In this document: piece by piece, positions 6,433-15,061 of the stretch
How positions within the stretch are numbered: position 1 is the stretch's first letter
Layout: the number at the start of each line of letters is the position of its first letter
Assembly (NCBI GenBank): GCA_900552795.1
Contig: USBB01000027.1
Location: 1-35,955 of the forward strand
Length of the DNA stretch: 35,955 bases
From: an uncultured Eubacterium sp.
GTDB taxonomy: Bacteria; Bacillota; Clostridia; Lachnospirales; Lachnospiraceae
Direction of reading: 5' to 3'
Notes under the pieces: generated by a model
What the model was told of the DNA's origin: nothing
The model's database searches: none
Seen by the model: the letters and a program-made list of their open reading frames with translations, nothing else
Made by a program: the position numbers and the translations under genes

Positions 6433-7676
6433 TAGAAGTTGAATCGCTGCCTGTTGACATTCAAAACGGTTCAACATATTTGATAAAGCAGGCAAATCCG
6501 AACTCATATACACATGGAATGTTTAAATATCCGTGTAAATTTATACCGGAGATCCCAAGATGGGCAATAAATTCGTTTCTTTCGTGCAAAAAGGGTGTTA
6601 TATTTGATCCATTTTCCGGCAGCGGCACAACCTTGTTGGAAGCCAATATTAATGGGATTGACGCATACGGAACGGAAATAGACGATATTGCAAAATTAAT
6701 TATAAAAGTAAAAACAACTGTTTTAGATGAAAGACAAACCAACTGTTTAGAGCAGAAGTATTCTGAACTTATGGGGGTTATTTCGCAGTCTGATGCAAAA
6801 GCATTTCGTCCAAGGATTGATAATTTAGAGCATTGGTTTTGTGAAAGCACAATAAATGAGCTGGGCAGGATGAAGGTATATATTGATAACATAGATGATG
6901 CAGATGTAAGGGATTTTTTCAGATTATGTATGGTGTCAATTATCAAGAGAGTGTCAAATGCCGATGATACTTCGCCTAAGCCATATGTGTCGGGCAAAGT
7001 AAAAAAGATTCCGCCAACGGTAGAAAAGGAGTTTACATCAGTGTTTCGACGCTATAAGCAGATGATTACAGAACTGTCCGGCATCGAAAATTTGGGGCGC
7101 ACGAATATCATAGACGGGGATGCGCTTAAGTTTTTAGTGCCGGAAAAAATTGATTTGGCTATTACGTCGCCGCCTTATATTAATGCGTTTGATTATGGAA
7201 GAACCATGAGACTTGAAAATTTATGGATGGCTACTTTGACCGAAGAAAAATTGAGAGAAAAAAAGAGCCTCTATGTGGGAACAGAAAAAATTAATGTCAA
7301 GCAGGAAAAAAGTGAGCTTGCCATACTTGAAAAGAGCAGTCTTTTGAAAAGTTATTATTATGACATTGTTGAGAAAGACGAAAAACGAGCTTTGATTGTA
7401 AAAAAGTTTTTCGAGGATATGCAGGACAATTTAAACAGCGTTTACGGACAGATGAATGCAGGCGGCAAATATGTGATTGTTATCGGAAACAGTACGATAA
7501 GAAAAGTAAATGTGGAAAGCTGGAAAGTTATAAAGGAAATTGCAAACGACATTGGATTTAAAACGATACAGTATTTTAATTATATAATACAAAATCCTTA
7601 TATCAGGATACCGCGAAAAGGAATGGGAGGTAAAATCAGCAAAGATTATGTCCTGGTTTTGGAGAAAGGGGTTTAG
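6411..7676 (+). CDS. DNA methyltransferase (N4/N6 amino type), second subunit
   Basis: This 421-residue protein has motif I DPFSGSGTT at residues 66-74 and motif IV SPPY at 253-256, in the same I-then-IV order as its neighbour. A conserved early block (NSYTHGMFKYPCKFIPEIPR) precedes motif I. It lacks the HTH extension. Two different methyltransferases beside one endonuclease is the usual solution for an asymmetric recognition site, each protecting one strand. The gene overlaps the upstream methyltransferase by 22 bp and sits two bases from the endonuclease gene, so all three are surely one operon. GAGGGAGAG near 6397 acts as ribosome binding site. Confidence 0.88.
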   Translation: MPDKEQIIEVESLPVDIQNGSTYLIKQANPNSYTHGMFKYPCKFIPEIPRWAINSFLSCKKGVIFDPFSGSGTTLLEANINGIDAYGTEIDDIAKLIIKVKTTVLDERQTNCLEQKYSELMGVISQSDAKAFRPRIDNLEHWFCESTINELGRMKVYIDNIDDADVRDFFRLCMVSIIKRVSNADDTSPKPYVSGKVKKIPPTVEKEFTSVFRRYKQMITELSGIENLGRTNIIDGDALKFLVPEKIDLAITSPPYINAFDYGRTMRLENLWMATLTEEKLREKKSLYVGTEKINVKQEKSELAILEKSSLLKSYYYDIVEKDEKRALIVKKFFEDMQDNLNSVYGQMNAGGKYVIVIGNSTIRKVNVESWKVIKEIANDIGFKTIQYFNYIIQNPYIRIPRKGMGGKISKDYVLVLEKGV

Positions 7677-7678
7677 TT

Positions 7679-9481
7679 ATGGCTCAAAAAAACAGGACAA
7701 AGGAAATCTGGCTTATACCTAAGAGAGTAAACTTACACCAGACAATTTGTCTGATTGACGGAATTATAGAAAGAAAATATGACGGGACAAGCTGGAATCC
7801 TCAGAAACAAAATAATCTGGGGGTCAATTTGAAAAAATGGGGAGCAACTAAGGACGGTAAGAATATTTCGCCGCAGGCAATAAGAACACTGGTTGCATCA
7901 ATTCCTCAGTATTTGGGCTTTTTATACATAAATACAGAAAGCACTCCGAATACGATTTGTCTTACACAGGCAGGCATGGATTTGTGGAATAAACATAAAA
8001 ATGACCTTGTTAAAGTACCGAATCTTATTGCAGGAAAGGATTTGTTAATAACGCAGTCCGATGCAGTTCTTAGGCAAATGGAAAAATTGCAGATTATGAA
8101 TCCGGTCATAGGTAAAGATTGTGAAAATATATATGTATTTCCATTTAGATTTATGCTTAAGGTGCTGCAAAGAGTCGGATATCTTGATAAAGAAGAGATA
8201 GCATATTTTCTTTTTAAGGTAAGAAGAGAAGATGAAATCGGTATCACAGTGCAGGAAATAGAGAACTTCCGAAAGATTACTGCGGAGAGCAGAGAAGCAG
8301 TTATAGAAGCTTTTATGAATACGCATATAGGAAATATAACCTTGACAAAAGCTTCATCTGCCGGATATTTTATGTCACTCTGTCAGATTACAGGTATTAT
8401 TGATAAATTTAAAATTAAGCCGGATAACAGAAGCAGTGAAATTGCGGCATTGAGAATAAATAGAGAGTACATGGATTATGTTGAAGAAATGCTGGATTCG
8501 AAATATAAAAATGCGGAGGTATACGATTTTAAAGATAATTTGCAGCTCTGGATGGATTATATCGGAAATCCGGCAAGAGACTATCCTCCGATAGATATTT
8601 CAATTATAAATAAATCCGATGTTTTATTTTTGGTGCAGGTGTTTAAGGACGGTGTCTGTAAGTATGATGATTTGATTGACAAGTCAGGTGTGCTGCAATT
8701 TCCGGCGTTTGTTAATGAAGCATACAATATAAAAGTAATAGATATTTTATCAGGTGATGAATTAAAGACATTTAATATATGTCCGACATTTGAACAAAGA
8801 GAGTTTGAAATCGGGGATATATCAGTTGGCAAAGCGGCAGAAGGCACAACAGCAGATGGGAGTGAAGATGCAGGCCGGGTCGTAAAAGCAGGAACGGAAG
8901 CTGAAAGGATAGAGGACGTGGCTGAAATGCTGATTGAGCATTGCGAAGCTTCGAAATTTGCGGCTAAGACATTAAATTATTTGAATACGCTGTCGAAAGT
9001 TACAGGTATTGACAAAATGAATGATAAATCTTTAAGGGGAGCATATTTTGAGTACTATGTATATAAAATGCTTAGCATACTTAAGACGGAAAACGTTATT
9101 GATGATGTAATATGGAACGGCAGAGTTGGAAAGTACGGTCTGCCCGTGCAGGCTCCGGGAGGAAAGACAGGAACGCCTGATATTGTGTTTGTTGTAGACG
9201 GTGTGCATATTGTTGTTGAGCTTACCACAATCAAGTCAAAATCAATGCAGTTTAGTGCGGAGGGGTCGTCGGTGCCTGATCATATCAGGTTATATCAGCA
9301 AAATACAGCAAGTAAAGTCACAGGAGTATTCTGCGCACCAATAATACATGAGAGAAATACTGCTGCGATGCAGTCTGCAATAGCGCCGTACAAAATCACG
9401 CTGAACTGCATAACTGATAAAGAATTGGTTGAAATATTGCTTTCAAAAGATAAAGAAAAAATAAAAATGAAATTTTTGTAA
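7679..9481 (+). CDS. Type IIS restriction endonuclease, AlwI/BstNBI family
   Basis: The 600-residue protein follows the layout of AlwI/N.BstNBI-type enzymes as I know them: an N-terminal recognition part with WLIPKRVN and SIPQYLGFLY, a winged-helix-like part with LTQAGMDLW, MNPV and FMLKVLQRVGYLDKEEIAYF, and a C-terminal PD-(D/E)xK nuclease domain. The catalytic residues visible are Asp501 (GTPDIVF) and Glu514 (VVELTT), followed by the family's MQFSAEGSSVPDHI block. AlwI and BstNBI relatives recognise short asymmetric sites (GGATC, GAGTC) and cut a few bases away; the site here cannot be read. The acidic, Ala/Gly-rich stretch near residues 385-420 looks like an interdomain linker. Confidence 0.85.
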   Translation: MAQKNRTKEIWLIPKRVNLHQTICLIDGIIERKYDGTSWNPQKQNNLGVNLKKWGATKDGKNISPQAIRTLVASIPQYLGFLYINTESTPNTICLTQAGMDLWNKHKNDLVKVPNLIAGKDLLITQSDAVLRQMEKLQIMNPVIGKDCENIYVFPFRFMLKVLQRVGYLDKEEIAYFLFKVRREDEIGITVQEIENFRKITAESREAVIEAFMNTHIGNITLTKASSAGYFMSLCQITGIIDKFKIKPDNRSSEIAALRINREYMDYVEEMLDSKYKNAEVYDFKDNLQLWMDYIGNPARDYPPIDISIINKSDVLFLVQVFKDGVCKYDDLIDKSGVLQFPAFVNEAYNIKVIDILSGDELKTFNICPTFEQREFEIGDISVGKAAEGTTADGSEDAGRVVKAGTEAERIEDVAEMLIEHCEASKFAAKTLNYLNTLSKVTGIDKMNDKSLRGAYFEYYVYKMLSILKTENVIDDVIWNGRVGKYGLPVQAPGGKTGTPDIVFVVDGVHIVVELTTIKSKSMQFSAEGSSVPDHIRLYQQNTASKVTGVFCAPIIHERNTAAMQSAIAPYKITLNCITDKELVEILLSKDKEKIKMKFL

Positions 9482-9572
9482 TATCATAGTGTTTTATAGG
9501 TATTTATGATAAAATAAAAAAATATTTAGGTCAAAATATGGCCGGGGGATAAAGAGAAAGGATAGTATATAA

Positions 9573-10166
9573 GTGAGATTTTTTAAAAGAAAATTAAGAG
9601 AACAGGAAGAACAAATAAATCAGGAGGAACAGACAGCAGAAGAATCTGAGCCGGCTGAGAAAGGGATTTTTGACAGATTTGAATTCAGGAGTATAAAACA
9701 GAATGAGACAGCTCAGGCTGTTGCGATTGAACAGGCCTGCTTTCCATCAAGCGAAGCATGTTCCGAGAAACACATGAGCGAACGTATAATTGTGGCAGCA
9801 GATTTATTTCTGGTGGCGGTTGATAAAGAAACAGGCAAGCTTGCAGGCTTTTTAAACGGTCTTGCTACAAATGAATATTTCTTTAGTGATGATTTTTTTA
9901 CAAATGCAGGTTTAAATGAGAATGACGGTAATAATATTATGATTCTTGGGCTTGCTGTACTGCCGGAATATCGTATGCAGGGACTTGCAAGTGCTCTTAT
10001 GTCTGAGTATATGAGAAGAGAGCGCGAAAAGGGCAGACAGATGCTGATACTGACGTGCCTTGATTCAAGAGTTGAAATGTATAAGAAAATGGGATTTACC
10101 TGCCATGGAAGGGCGGCCTCTGTATGGGGTGGAGAACAATGGTATGAGATGAGTTGTACGCTTTGA
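9573..10166 (+). CDS. GNAT-family N-acetyltransferase
   Basis: A 197-residue protein with a highly charged, Glu-rich N-terminal extension (about residues 1-33) and then a GNAT domain resembling the arylalkylamine/serotonin acetyltransferase branch (AIEQACFPSSEACS...MSERI, LAGFLNGL). The acetyl-CoA loop is seen in LAVLPEYRMQGLASALM, and the C-terminal MYKKMGFTCHG is typical. It likely transfers acetyl groups to an amine or a protein N-terminus; the substrate is not predictable. It starts with GTG after AGAAAGGA. It stands alone between the restriction-modification operon and the polysaccharide promoter, 91 bp and 176 bp away. Confidence 0.85.
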   Translation: MRFFKRKLREQEEQINQEEQTAEESEPAEKGIFDRFEFRSIKQNETAQAVAIEQACFPSSEACSEKHMSERIIVAADLFLVAVDKETGKLAGFLNGLATNEYFFSDDFFTNAGLNENDGNNIMILGLAVLPEYRMQGLASALMSEYMRREREKGRQMLILTCLDSRVEMYKKMGFTCHGRAASVWGGEQWYEMSCTL

Positions 10167-10238
10167 TTGTAATAAAACATCTTTGATGATAATACTTGGA
10201 TATTTTGTTTAAAAAATTGTTCTTAAAAGTATAATTTG

Positions 10239-10268
10239 TTGATGTTTGCAATGTTTTTGCTGTATAAT
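10239..10268 (+). promoter_or_regulatory. Promoter of the polysaccharide operon
   Basis: TTGATG (10239-10244) and TATAAT (10263-10268) with an 18-bp spacer lie 75 bp upstream of the first polysaccharide gene, in AT-rich sequence. The leader (about 10275-10342) shows no strong hairpin. As there is no obvious terminator until 30998, this promoter could drive the whole locus. Confidence 0.65.
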
Positions 10269-10342
10269 AATTGCAAAAAGTACAATAACTTTAAAAACAA
10301 TTAGTGTACATAGAACAGGCAGAAAAATAGGAGAAAATTACA

Positions 10343-12196
10343 ATGACGAAGTTATGGAAAAGTGAGGGATATAAAATAAGGTTGCTGGCTCTGGTGTTGC
10401 TTGATATATTGGCTGTTAATATAGCATCATTCGGAGCTTTATTTGTGCGTTTTGATTTCATATTTTCTGATATAGGTCCACGATATTTACATAATTGCAT
10501 TAAGCTTGCGCCCATAACAACGGTAGGCGTGATAATTATACTGGCAATGTGCAAGCTCTACAGAAGCGTCTGGACATATGCAAGTGTGAATGAGTTTGTA
10601 AATGTGGTAAAGGCAGTTGCAATTATCTTTATAGTACAGCTTGTAGGAATTTTCTTTATATTTAAAATTCCTATGCCGAGAAGCTATATTGTACTTAACT
10701 CAGTTTTTATGCTTTTTTTCTTTACAGGAATACGTTTTGGATATAGATTTTTAAGAATGATTAGAACTTATACAGAGAAACCATCAGCGAGAGTTATGAT
10801 TGTTGGTGCCGGACAGGCAGGTATGACATTGGCTAAGGAGATGAGCATTTCAAACAGCATTGACAAGCGAGTTGTTTGTTTCATAGATGACAGCCATGCA
10901 AAGAAAGGAAAATATCTTCTCGGAATTCCAATAGTTGGAACAAGAAATGATATTGCTGACATGGTGAAGAAGTATGAGGTTGATGAGATATATGTGGCAA
11001 TGCCTTCAATATCATCAAAGGAAATCAGAAAAATACTTAATATCTGCAGTAACACAGGCAAGAAAGTCATGACTCTGCCGGGGATTTACCAGCTTGTAAA
11101 CGGTGATATATCAATAAGTAAGTTTAAGGAAGTAGAGATTGAAGATTTACTTGGAAGAGATACCGTAAATGTAGACATGTCTGAGATATCAACGACTATT
11201 GAGGGCAAGGTTGTAATGGTTACGGGGGGCGGCGGTTCAATCGGAAGCGAGCTTTGTCGTCAGATTGCATCATATAATCCTAAGAAGCTTATTATACTTG
11301 ATATATATGAAAATAATGCCTATGACATACAGCAGGAGCTTAAGGCAAAATATACAAATCTGCTTGACCTTGAGGTAATAATAGCGTCTGTCAGAGATGA
11401 GGAGCGTATAAATCTTATATTTAATCAGTATAAGCCTGACATTGTGTTCCATGCAGCAGCACATAAGCATGTTCCTCTTATGGAGGACAGTCCGAACGAG
11501 GCTATAAAGAATAATGCTTTTGGTACATATAAGGTTGCAAAGGCAGCAGGTGAGAACGGAGCGGAAAGATTTGTTCTTATATCAACAGATAAGGCTGTAA
11601 ATCCTACAAATATCATGGGAGCTTCAAAAAGGCTTTGTGAAATGATAGTGCAGACTATGGATAAGTATTATGATACGGAGTTCGTTGCAGTAAGATTCGG
11701 AAATGTTCTTGGAAGCAACGGTTCTGTTATTCCTTTGTTTAAGAAGCAGATTCAGGCCGGGGGGCCGGTTACTGTCACGCATCCTGACATTATAAGATAT
11801 TTCATGACAATTCCTGAGGCTGTTTCATTAGTGCTTCAGGCGGCTACATATGCTAAGGGCGGCGAGATTTTCATTCTTGATATGGGAGATCCTGTAAAGA
11901 TTGTGGATTTAGCTAAAAATCTTATCAGGTTGTCAGGTTACACACCGGGAGTAGATATAGAAATTAAATTTACAGGTTTAAGACCGGGTGAGAAGCTTTA
12001 TGAAGAAATGCTCATGAAAGAGGAAGGTCTTAAGGAAACAGCGAACAGTCTTATTCATATCGGAGAGCCTATTAAAATAGATATAGAAAGGTTTGCTGAA
12101 CAGTTAAAGTGCTTAAAGGAAGCTGCTGAGCACAACAGCGATAATATACATGAGATTGTTGCACAGATTGTACCGACATATGTGAGAAAGAGATAG
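10343..12196 (+). CDS. Nucleotide-diphosphate-sugar 4,6-dehydratase, membrane type (CapD/WbpM/PglF-like)
   Basis: This 617-residue protein has about four N-terminal membrane segments (residues 10-125), a first Rossmann unit (IVGAGQAGMTLA, about 152-163) and a C-terminal SDR domain (VTGGGGSIGSELCRQI, about 292-307). The catalytic block reads LISTDKAVNPTNIMGASKRL: the usual Tyr of YxxxK is Met, giving the Ser-Met-Lys arrangement known in large membrane C6 dehydratases such as WbpM and PglF. It should convert UDP-GlcNAc (or a similar sugar) to the 4-keto-6-deoxy form at the inner membrane face. It is the first gene of the operon, with AGGAGA nine bases before its ATG. Confidence 0.93.
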   Translation: MTKLWKSEGYKIRLLALVLLDILAVNIASFGALFVRFDFIFSDIGPRYLHNCIKLAPITTVGVIIILAMCKLYRSVWTYASVNEFVNVVKAVAIIFIVQLVGIFFIFKIPMPRSYIVLNSVFMLFFFTGIRFGYRFLRMIRTYTEKPSARVMIVGAGQAGMTLAKEMSISNSIDKRVVCFIDDSHAKKGKYLLGIPIVGTRNDIADMVKKYEVDEIYVAMPSISSKEIRKILNICSNTGKKVMTLPGIYQLVNGDISISKFKEVEIEDLLGRDTVNVDMSEISTTIEGKVVMVTGGGGSIGSELCRQIASYNPKKLIILDIYENNAYDIQQELKAKYTNLLDLEVIIASVRDEERINLIFNQYKPDIVFHAAAHKHVPLMEDSPNEAIKNNAFGTYKVAKAAGENGAERFVLISTDKAVNPTNIMGASKRLCEMIVQTMDKYYDTEFVAVRFGNVLGSNGSVIPLFKKQIQAGGPVTVTHPDIIRYFMTIPEAVSLVLQAATYAKGGEIFILDMGDPVKIVDLAKNLIRLSGYTPGVDIEIKFTGLRPGEKLYEEMLMKEEGLKETANSLIHIGEPIKIDIERFAEQLKCLKEAAEHNSDNIHEIVAQIVPTYVRKR

Positions 12197-12205
12197 GGTG
12201 AAGAG

Positions 12206-13036
12206 ATGCCACTTACATTGATGTATATAACAAATAATATAGATGTCGCTTTGATAGCAGAAAAGTATGGGGTTGACAGAATATGGGTAGATCTTGAAAC
12301 CTTAGGTAAGGAAGAACGTCAAAAGGGTATGAATACAGTAAAGTCAAGGCATGAAATAGGTGATGTAAGAAAGATAAAAGCATGCCTTAGCAAGTCAGAG
12401 TTAATAGTTCGTGTTAATCCGTGGAATACATCTTCTGAGGAAGAGATAAACCGTGTCATTGAAGCCGGCGCTGATATAATTATGCTTCCTATGTGGAAAA
12501 CTGCTAAGGAAGTTGACAGCTTTATAAAATGTATAGATGGCAGAGTTAAGACTAATCTTTTACTTGAAACTAAAGAGGCGGTTAATTGCCTGGAAGAGGT
12601 TTTAAATATTAGAGGGATTGATGAAATACATATTGGATTGAATGATTTGCATTTGTCATATGGATTAACTTTTATGTTTGAACTGCTGTCTAACGGAGTA
12701 GTTGAAGAACTCTGCAAAAAAATAAAAAGAGCTGATATTCCATACGGATTTGGAGGAATTGCTAAATTAGGAGAAGGAATGCTGCCGGCTGAGAGAGTTA
12801 TCTTAGAGCATTATCGATTGGGTTCAAGCAGGGCTATTTTATCAAGAAGTTTTTGCAATGCTGATGAAATAAATGATTTGAAGACAATAGAAAATGTGTT
12901 TTCTCAAAATATGAAGTCACTTAGAGAGTACGAAAGCAATGTTGTAAATATGGCTAATAGTGATTTTGAAAGTAATAAAGAAGAAGTAAGGATATTGGTA
13001 CAGTCGATTACAGATAAGAAGAAAGGGATTTCATGA
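12206..13036 (+). CDS. HpcH/HpaI aldolase/citrate lyase family protein
   Basis: A 276-residue TIM-barrel protein of the pyruvate/PEP-dependent class II aldolase family. Family marks are the Arg block LIVRVNPWNTSSEEEINRVI, GADIIMLPMWKTAKEV, the metal-ligand Glu in LLLETKEAV and the Asp in IHIGLNDLHLSYG. Members join or split pyruvate or oxaloacetate with aldehydes. Its stop overlaps the PLP-enzyme gene (ATGA at 13033-13036), and the two lie among sugar-modification genes, so they probably make an unusual acid or amino-acid-like substituent for the glycan. The exact reaction is unknown. GTGAAGAG before the ATG is the ribosome binding site. Confidence 0.82.
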   Translation: MPLTLMYITNNIDVALIAEKYGVDRIWVDLETLGKEERQKGMNTVKSRHEIGDVRKIKACLSKSELIVRVNPWNTSSEEEINRVIEAGADIIMLPMWKTAKEVDSFIKCIDGRVKTNLLLETKEAVNCLEEVLNIRGIDEIHIGLNDLHLSYGLTFMFELLSNGVVEELCKKIKRADIPYGFGGIAKLGEGMLPAERVILEHYRLGSSRAILSRSFCNADEINDLKTIENVFSQNMKSLREYESNVVNMANSDFESNKEEVRILVQSITDKKKGIS

Positions 13037-14244
13037 AAATTGATAAACATATAATTAATGAACTGAGAAATGATTACGGTGAGGCCTTTTATCTGCTTGA
13101 TTCAGAGCGTTTTAAAGAGAATTTTTTAGAATTAAAAAAGTGTTTTTCTGATATTTATCCGAATTTTAATATCGCATATTCATATAAGACAAATTATACC
13201 CCTAAATTATGTAAGATAGTTAATGAGCTTGGGGGATATGCAGAAGTTGTATCTGAAATGGAAATGGAGCTGGCTTTAAAAATAGGTGTAAAGCCTGAAA
13301 AAATAATATGGAACGGGCCGATTAAGAATCCGGTAAAGATAGAAAAATTTTTAGTAAAAGGCGGAACTGTCAACATAGATTCCTTGGAGGAGATACCGGT
13401 AATTGAGGCTGTTGCAAAAAAATATTCGGATATTACGTTAAATGTTGGCATACGCTGCAATTATGATGTTGGCGACGGTGTGATTTCACGATTTGGTTTT
13501 GATGTTGAAAGTGAAGATTTTTGCACTGTATTAGAATTTATAAATAGATATGACAATTTGAAGCTTATAAATCTGCAGTGTCATTTTGCAAAAAGACAGA
13601 TTGAATACTGGCCTGCGAGGGCTAAGGGCATGGTAGCTTTGATTGAAAGAATTGGATTCGTACCTAAGCGCATAGATTTGGGCGGTGGTCTTTTTGGCAA
13701 AATGGATGATTCGCTTAAGAAGCAGTTTAGTTCAAGAATACCTGAATATAATGAGTACGCTGAGGCAGCAGCTAAGATTGTTGCCGGTTATTTTGAAAAT
13801 TCAGACGTTCAACCTGAATTAATAATCGAGCCGGGTTCTGCTCTTGTTGGCGATTGTATGAAATTTATAGGTACAGTTAAAACAATAAAAAATGTCAGAG
13901 GAAAAAATATCGCCTCTGTTCTCGGAAGTCAGAAAAATATAAGTATGACAGGAGTTAATCCGCCAATGGAAGTTATTGCCATGGGAGGAGTGCAGCAGGA
14001 ATACAATGATATCGATTTTGCAGGTTTTACATGTATCGAGTCAGATGTGTTATATAAAAATTACAGCGGTTTGTTAGCTGTAGGAGACGTTATTGTGATA
14101 AGTAATTGCGGTTCATATTCACTGGTAATGAAACCACCGTTTATTTTACCAAACTTTCCTGTGTTAGATATATGCGGTGAAACAGTAGAGGTAATTAAGC
14201 GGGGAGAAACATTTGAAGATATTTTCAATACATTTCAATTTTAA
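13033..14244 (+). CDS. Fold-type III PLP-dependent decarboxylase/racemase-like enzyme
   Basis: A 403-residue protein of the Orn/DAP/Arg decarboxylase group 2 and alanine-racemase-like fold. The PLP lysine is Lys52 in NIAYSYKTNYTP. Phosphate-binding and active-site regions are visible in RIDLGGGLFG and LIIEPGSALVGDC, and the second barrel/sandwich domain has ISNCGSYSLVMKPPF. The decarboxylase block that usually reads HIGSQ is HFAKRQ here, so the substrate may differ from diaminopimelate. It overlaps the aldolase gene by 4 bp, which implies a joint pathway step. It may decarboxylate or epimerise the amino acid formed with the downstream aminotransferase; this is inference. Confidence 0.82.
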   Translation: MKIDKHIINELRNDYGEAFYLLDSERFKENFLELKKCFSDIYPNFNIAYSYKTNYTPKLCKIVNELGGYAEVVSEMEMELALKIGVKPEKIIWNGPIKNPVKIEKFLVKGGTVNIDSLEEIPVIEAVAKKYSDITLNVGIRCNYDVGDGVISRFGFDVESEDFCTVLEFINRYDNLKLINLQCHFAKRQIEYWPARAKGMVALIERIGFVPKRIDLGGGLFGKMDDSLKKQFSSRIPEYNEYAEAAAKIVAGYFENSDVQPELIIEPGSALVGDCMKFIGTVKTIKNVRGKNIASVLGSQKNISMTGVNPPMEVIAMGGVQQEYNDIDFAGFTCIESDVLYKNYSGLLAVGDVIVISNCGSYSLVMKPPFILPNFPVLDICGETVEVIKRGETFEDIFNTFQF

Positions 14245-14256
14245 GAAGGATTATTA

Positions 14257-14940
14257 ATGAAAAAGTTTAATTTATTTTTAAAGAGATTATTTGATATTGT
14301 ATCATCGGGAATTGCAATTATTATTTTGACACCGGTTTGGATTGGTGTATCGGTTGCTATAAAAAAAGATTCAAAAGGGCCGGTGTTTTTTAAGCAGGGC
14401 AGACGTACAAAAGACGGTAAAGTATTCAATATGCTGAAATTCAGGTCTATGGTAGTTAATGCAGAAAAAACCGGAACAGGATTATTTAATTATGAAAATG
14501 ATCCCCGCGTAACTAAAGTAGGACGTAAATTGAGAGATTCAAGTATTGATGAACTGCCACAGTTGATTAATATCTTAAAAGGGGATATGTCAGTAGTGGG
14601 GCCAAGACCTTGTGTTACATATGAGTTGGGTGATTTTGATACGCTTAACAAAAAATATAAGAAAAGATTTCAGGTTAAAGCTGGATTGACAGGATTGGCA
14701 CAGGTAAAAGGAAGAAATGATATTTCATGGGATGATAAAGTTACTTATGATAATCAATATGTGGATTTGTTTAATAAATGGGGCGTGTTAATAGATATTA
14801 AAATATTGGTCGAATCAGTTATAAAAGTGTTCCAAAAAGAAGATATATATGAAAATAAATGTGATGAATCATTAAACGACGAAGAAGCGGCAAAGCTGGC
14901 AGAAGAAGAAATAATAAGAATTGCACATATGCCGGATTAA
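14257..14940 (+). CDS. Undecaprenyl-phosphate sugar phosphotransferase (priming enzyme)
   Basis: This 227-residue protein is a bacterial sugar transferase (PglC/WcaJ catalytic core type). It has one membrane hairpin near residues 12-33 (SSGIAIIILTPVWIGVSVAI) and then the family blocks GPVFFKQGR, FNMLKFRSM, the DELPQLINILKGDMSVVGPRP motif, and AGLTGLAQVKGR. It transfers a sugar-1-phosphate, probably the 4-keto-derived deoxysugar or a relative, onto undecaprenyl phosphate at the cytoplasmic membrane face, starting each repeat unit. The acidic C-terminal tail (about residues 205-227) is longer than in the minimal PglC. It starts 12 bp after the PLP-enzyme gene. Confidence 0.93.
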   Translation: MKKFNLFLKRLFDIVSSGIAIIILTPVWIGVSVAIKKDSKGPVFFKQGRRTKDGKVFNMLKFRSMVVNAEKTGTGLFNYENDPRVTKVGRKLRDSSIDELPQLINILKGDMSVVGPRPCVTYELGDFDTLNKKYKKRFQVKAGLTGLAQVKGRNDISWDDKVTYDNQYVDLFNKWGVLIDIKILVESVIKVFQKEDIYENKCDESLNDEEAAKLAEEEIIRIAHMPD

Positions 14941-14946
14941 AGGTAG

Positions 14947-14987
14947 GTTAGTGTGAAAAATCATGTTGATACGATGGTTTTTCACAC
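14947..14987 (+). repeat. Palindromic repeat, second copy (GTGTGAAAAATCAT stem)
   Basis: GTGTGAAAAATCAT (14951-14964) pairs with ATGGTTTTTCACAC (14974-14987) around GTTGATACG. Compared with the copy at 4815-4855 it has three changes: one outside the stem, one in the loop and one in the stem, where A-U becomes G-U. As before it is followed at once by an ATTTGTG hairpin element (copy C). Confidence 0.75.
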
Positions 14988-14988
14988 G

Positions 14989-15055
14989 CGAGATTTGTGT
15001 CTGCGCACATTTGATACAAACTCGTTATGCGCAAAAGATGTGCGCAGAAATGAGG
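14989..15055 (+). promoter_or_regulatory. Structured leader element, copy C
   Basis: Hairpin 1 is CGAGATTTGT (14989-14998) with ACAAACTCG (15016-15024, one bulge). Its loop contains TCTGCGCACAT (15000-15010), which is perfectly complementary to ATGTGCGCAGA (15038-15048). That 3' arm lies against AATGAGG, the ribosome binding site (15052-15055) of the aminotransferase ATG at 15062. The arm can also fold locally, TGCGCA (15028-15033) with TGCGCA (15041-15046). The middle hairpin seen in copies A and B is missing. It lies inside the long operon, so it could adjust translation of a single gene. Confidence 0.62.
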
Positions 15056-15061
15056 TTAAAA

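Noticed and set aside
6461..6997. 178-residue minus-strand frame inside the second methyltransferase gene
   Set aside because: It is the shadow of a strongly supported gene on the other strand with clear catalytic motifs.
14963..15061. N-terminal extension of the aminotransferase (frame open from 14963)
   Set aside because: It begins inside the palindromic repeat and translates leader element C; GAGG and family start point to ATG 15062.
14941..15061. T-box or amino-acid riboswitch ahead of the aminotransferase gene
   Set aside because: No T-box sequence (AGGGTGGNACCGCG type) or terminator/antiterminator pair is present; the structure matches copies A and B before unrelated genes instead.
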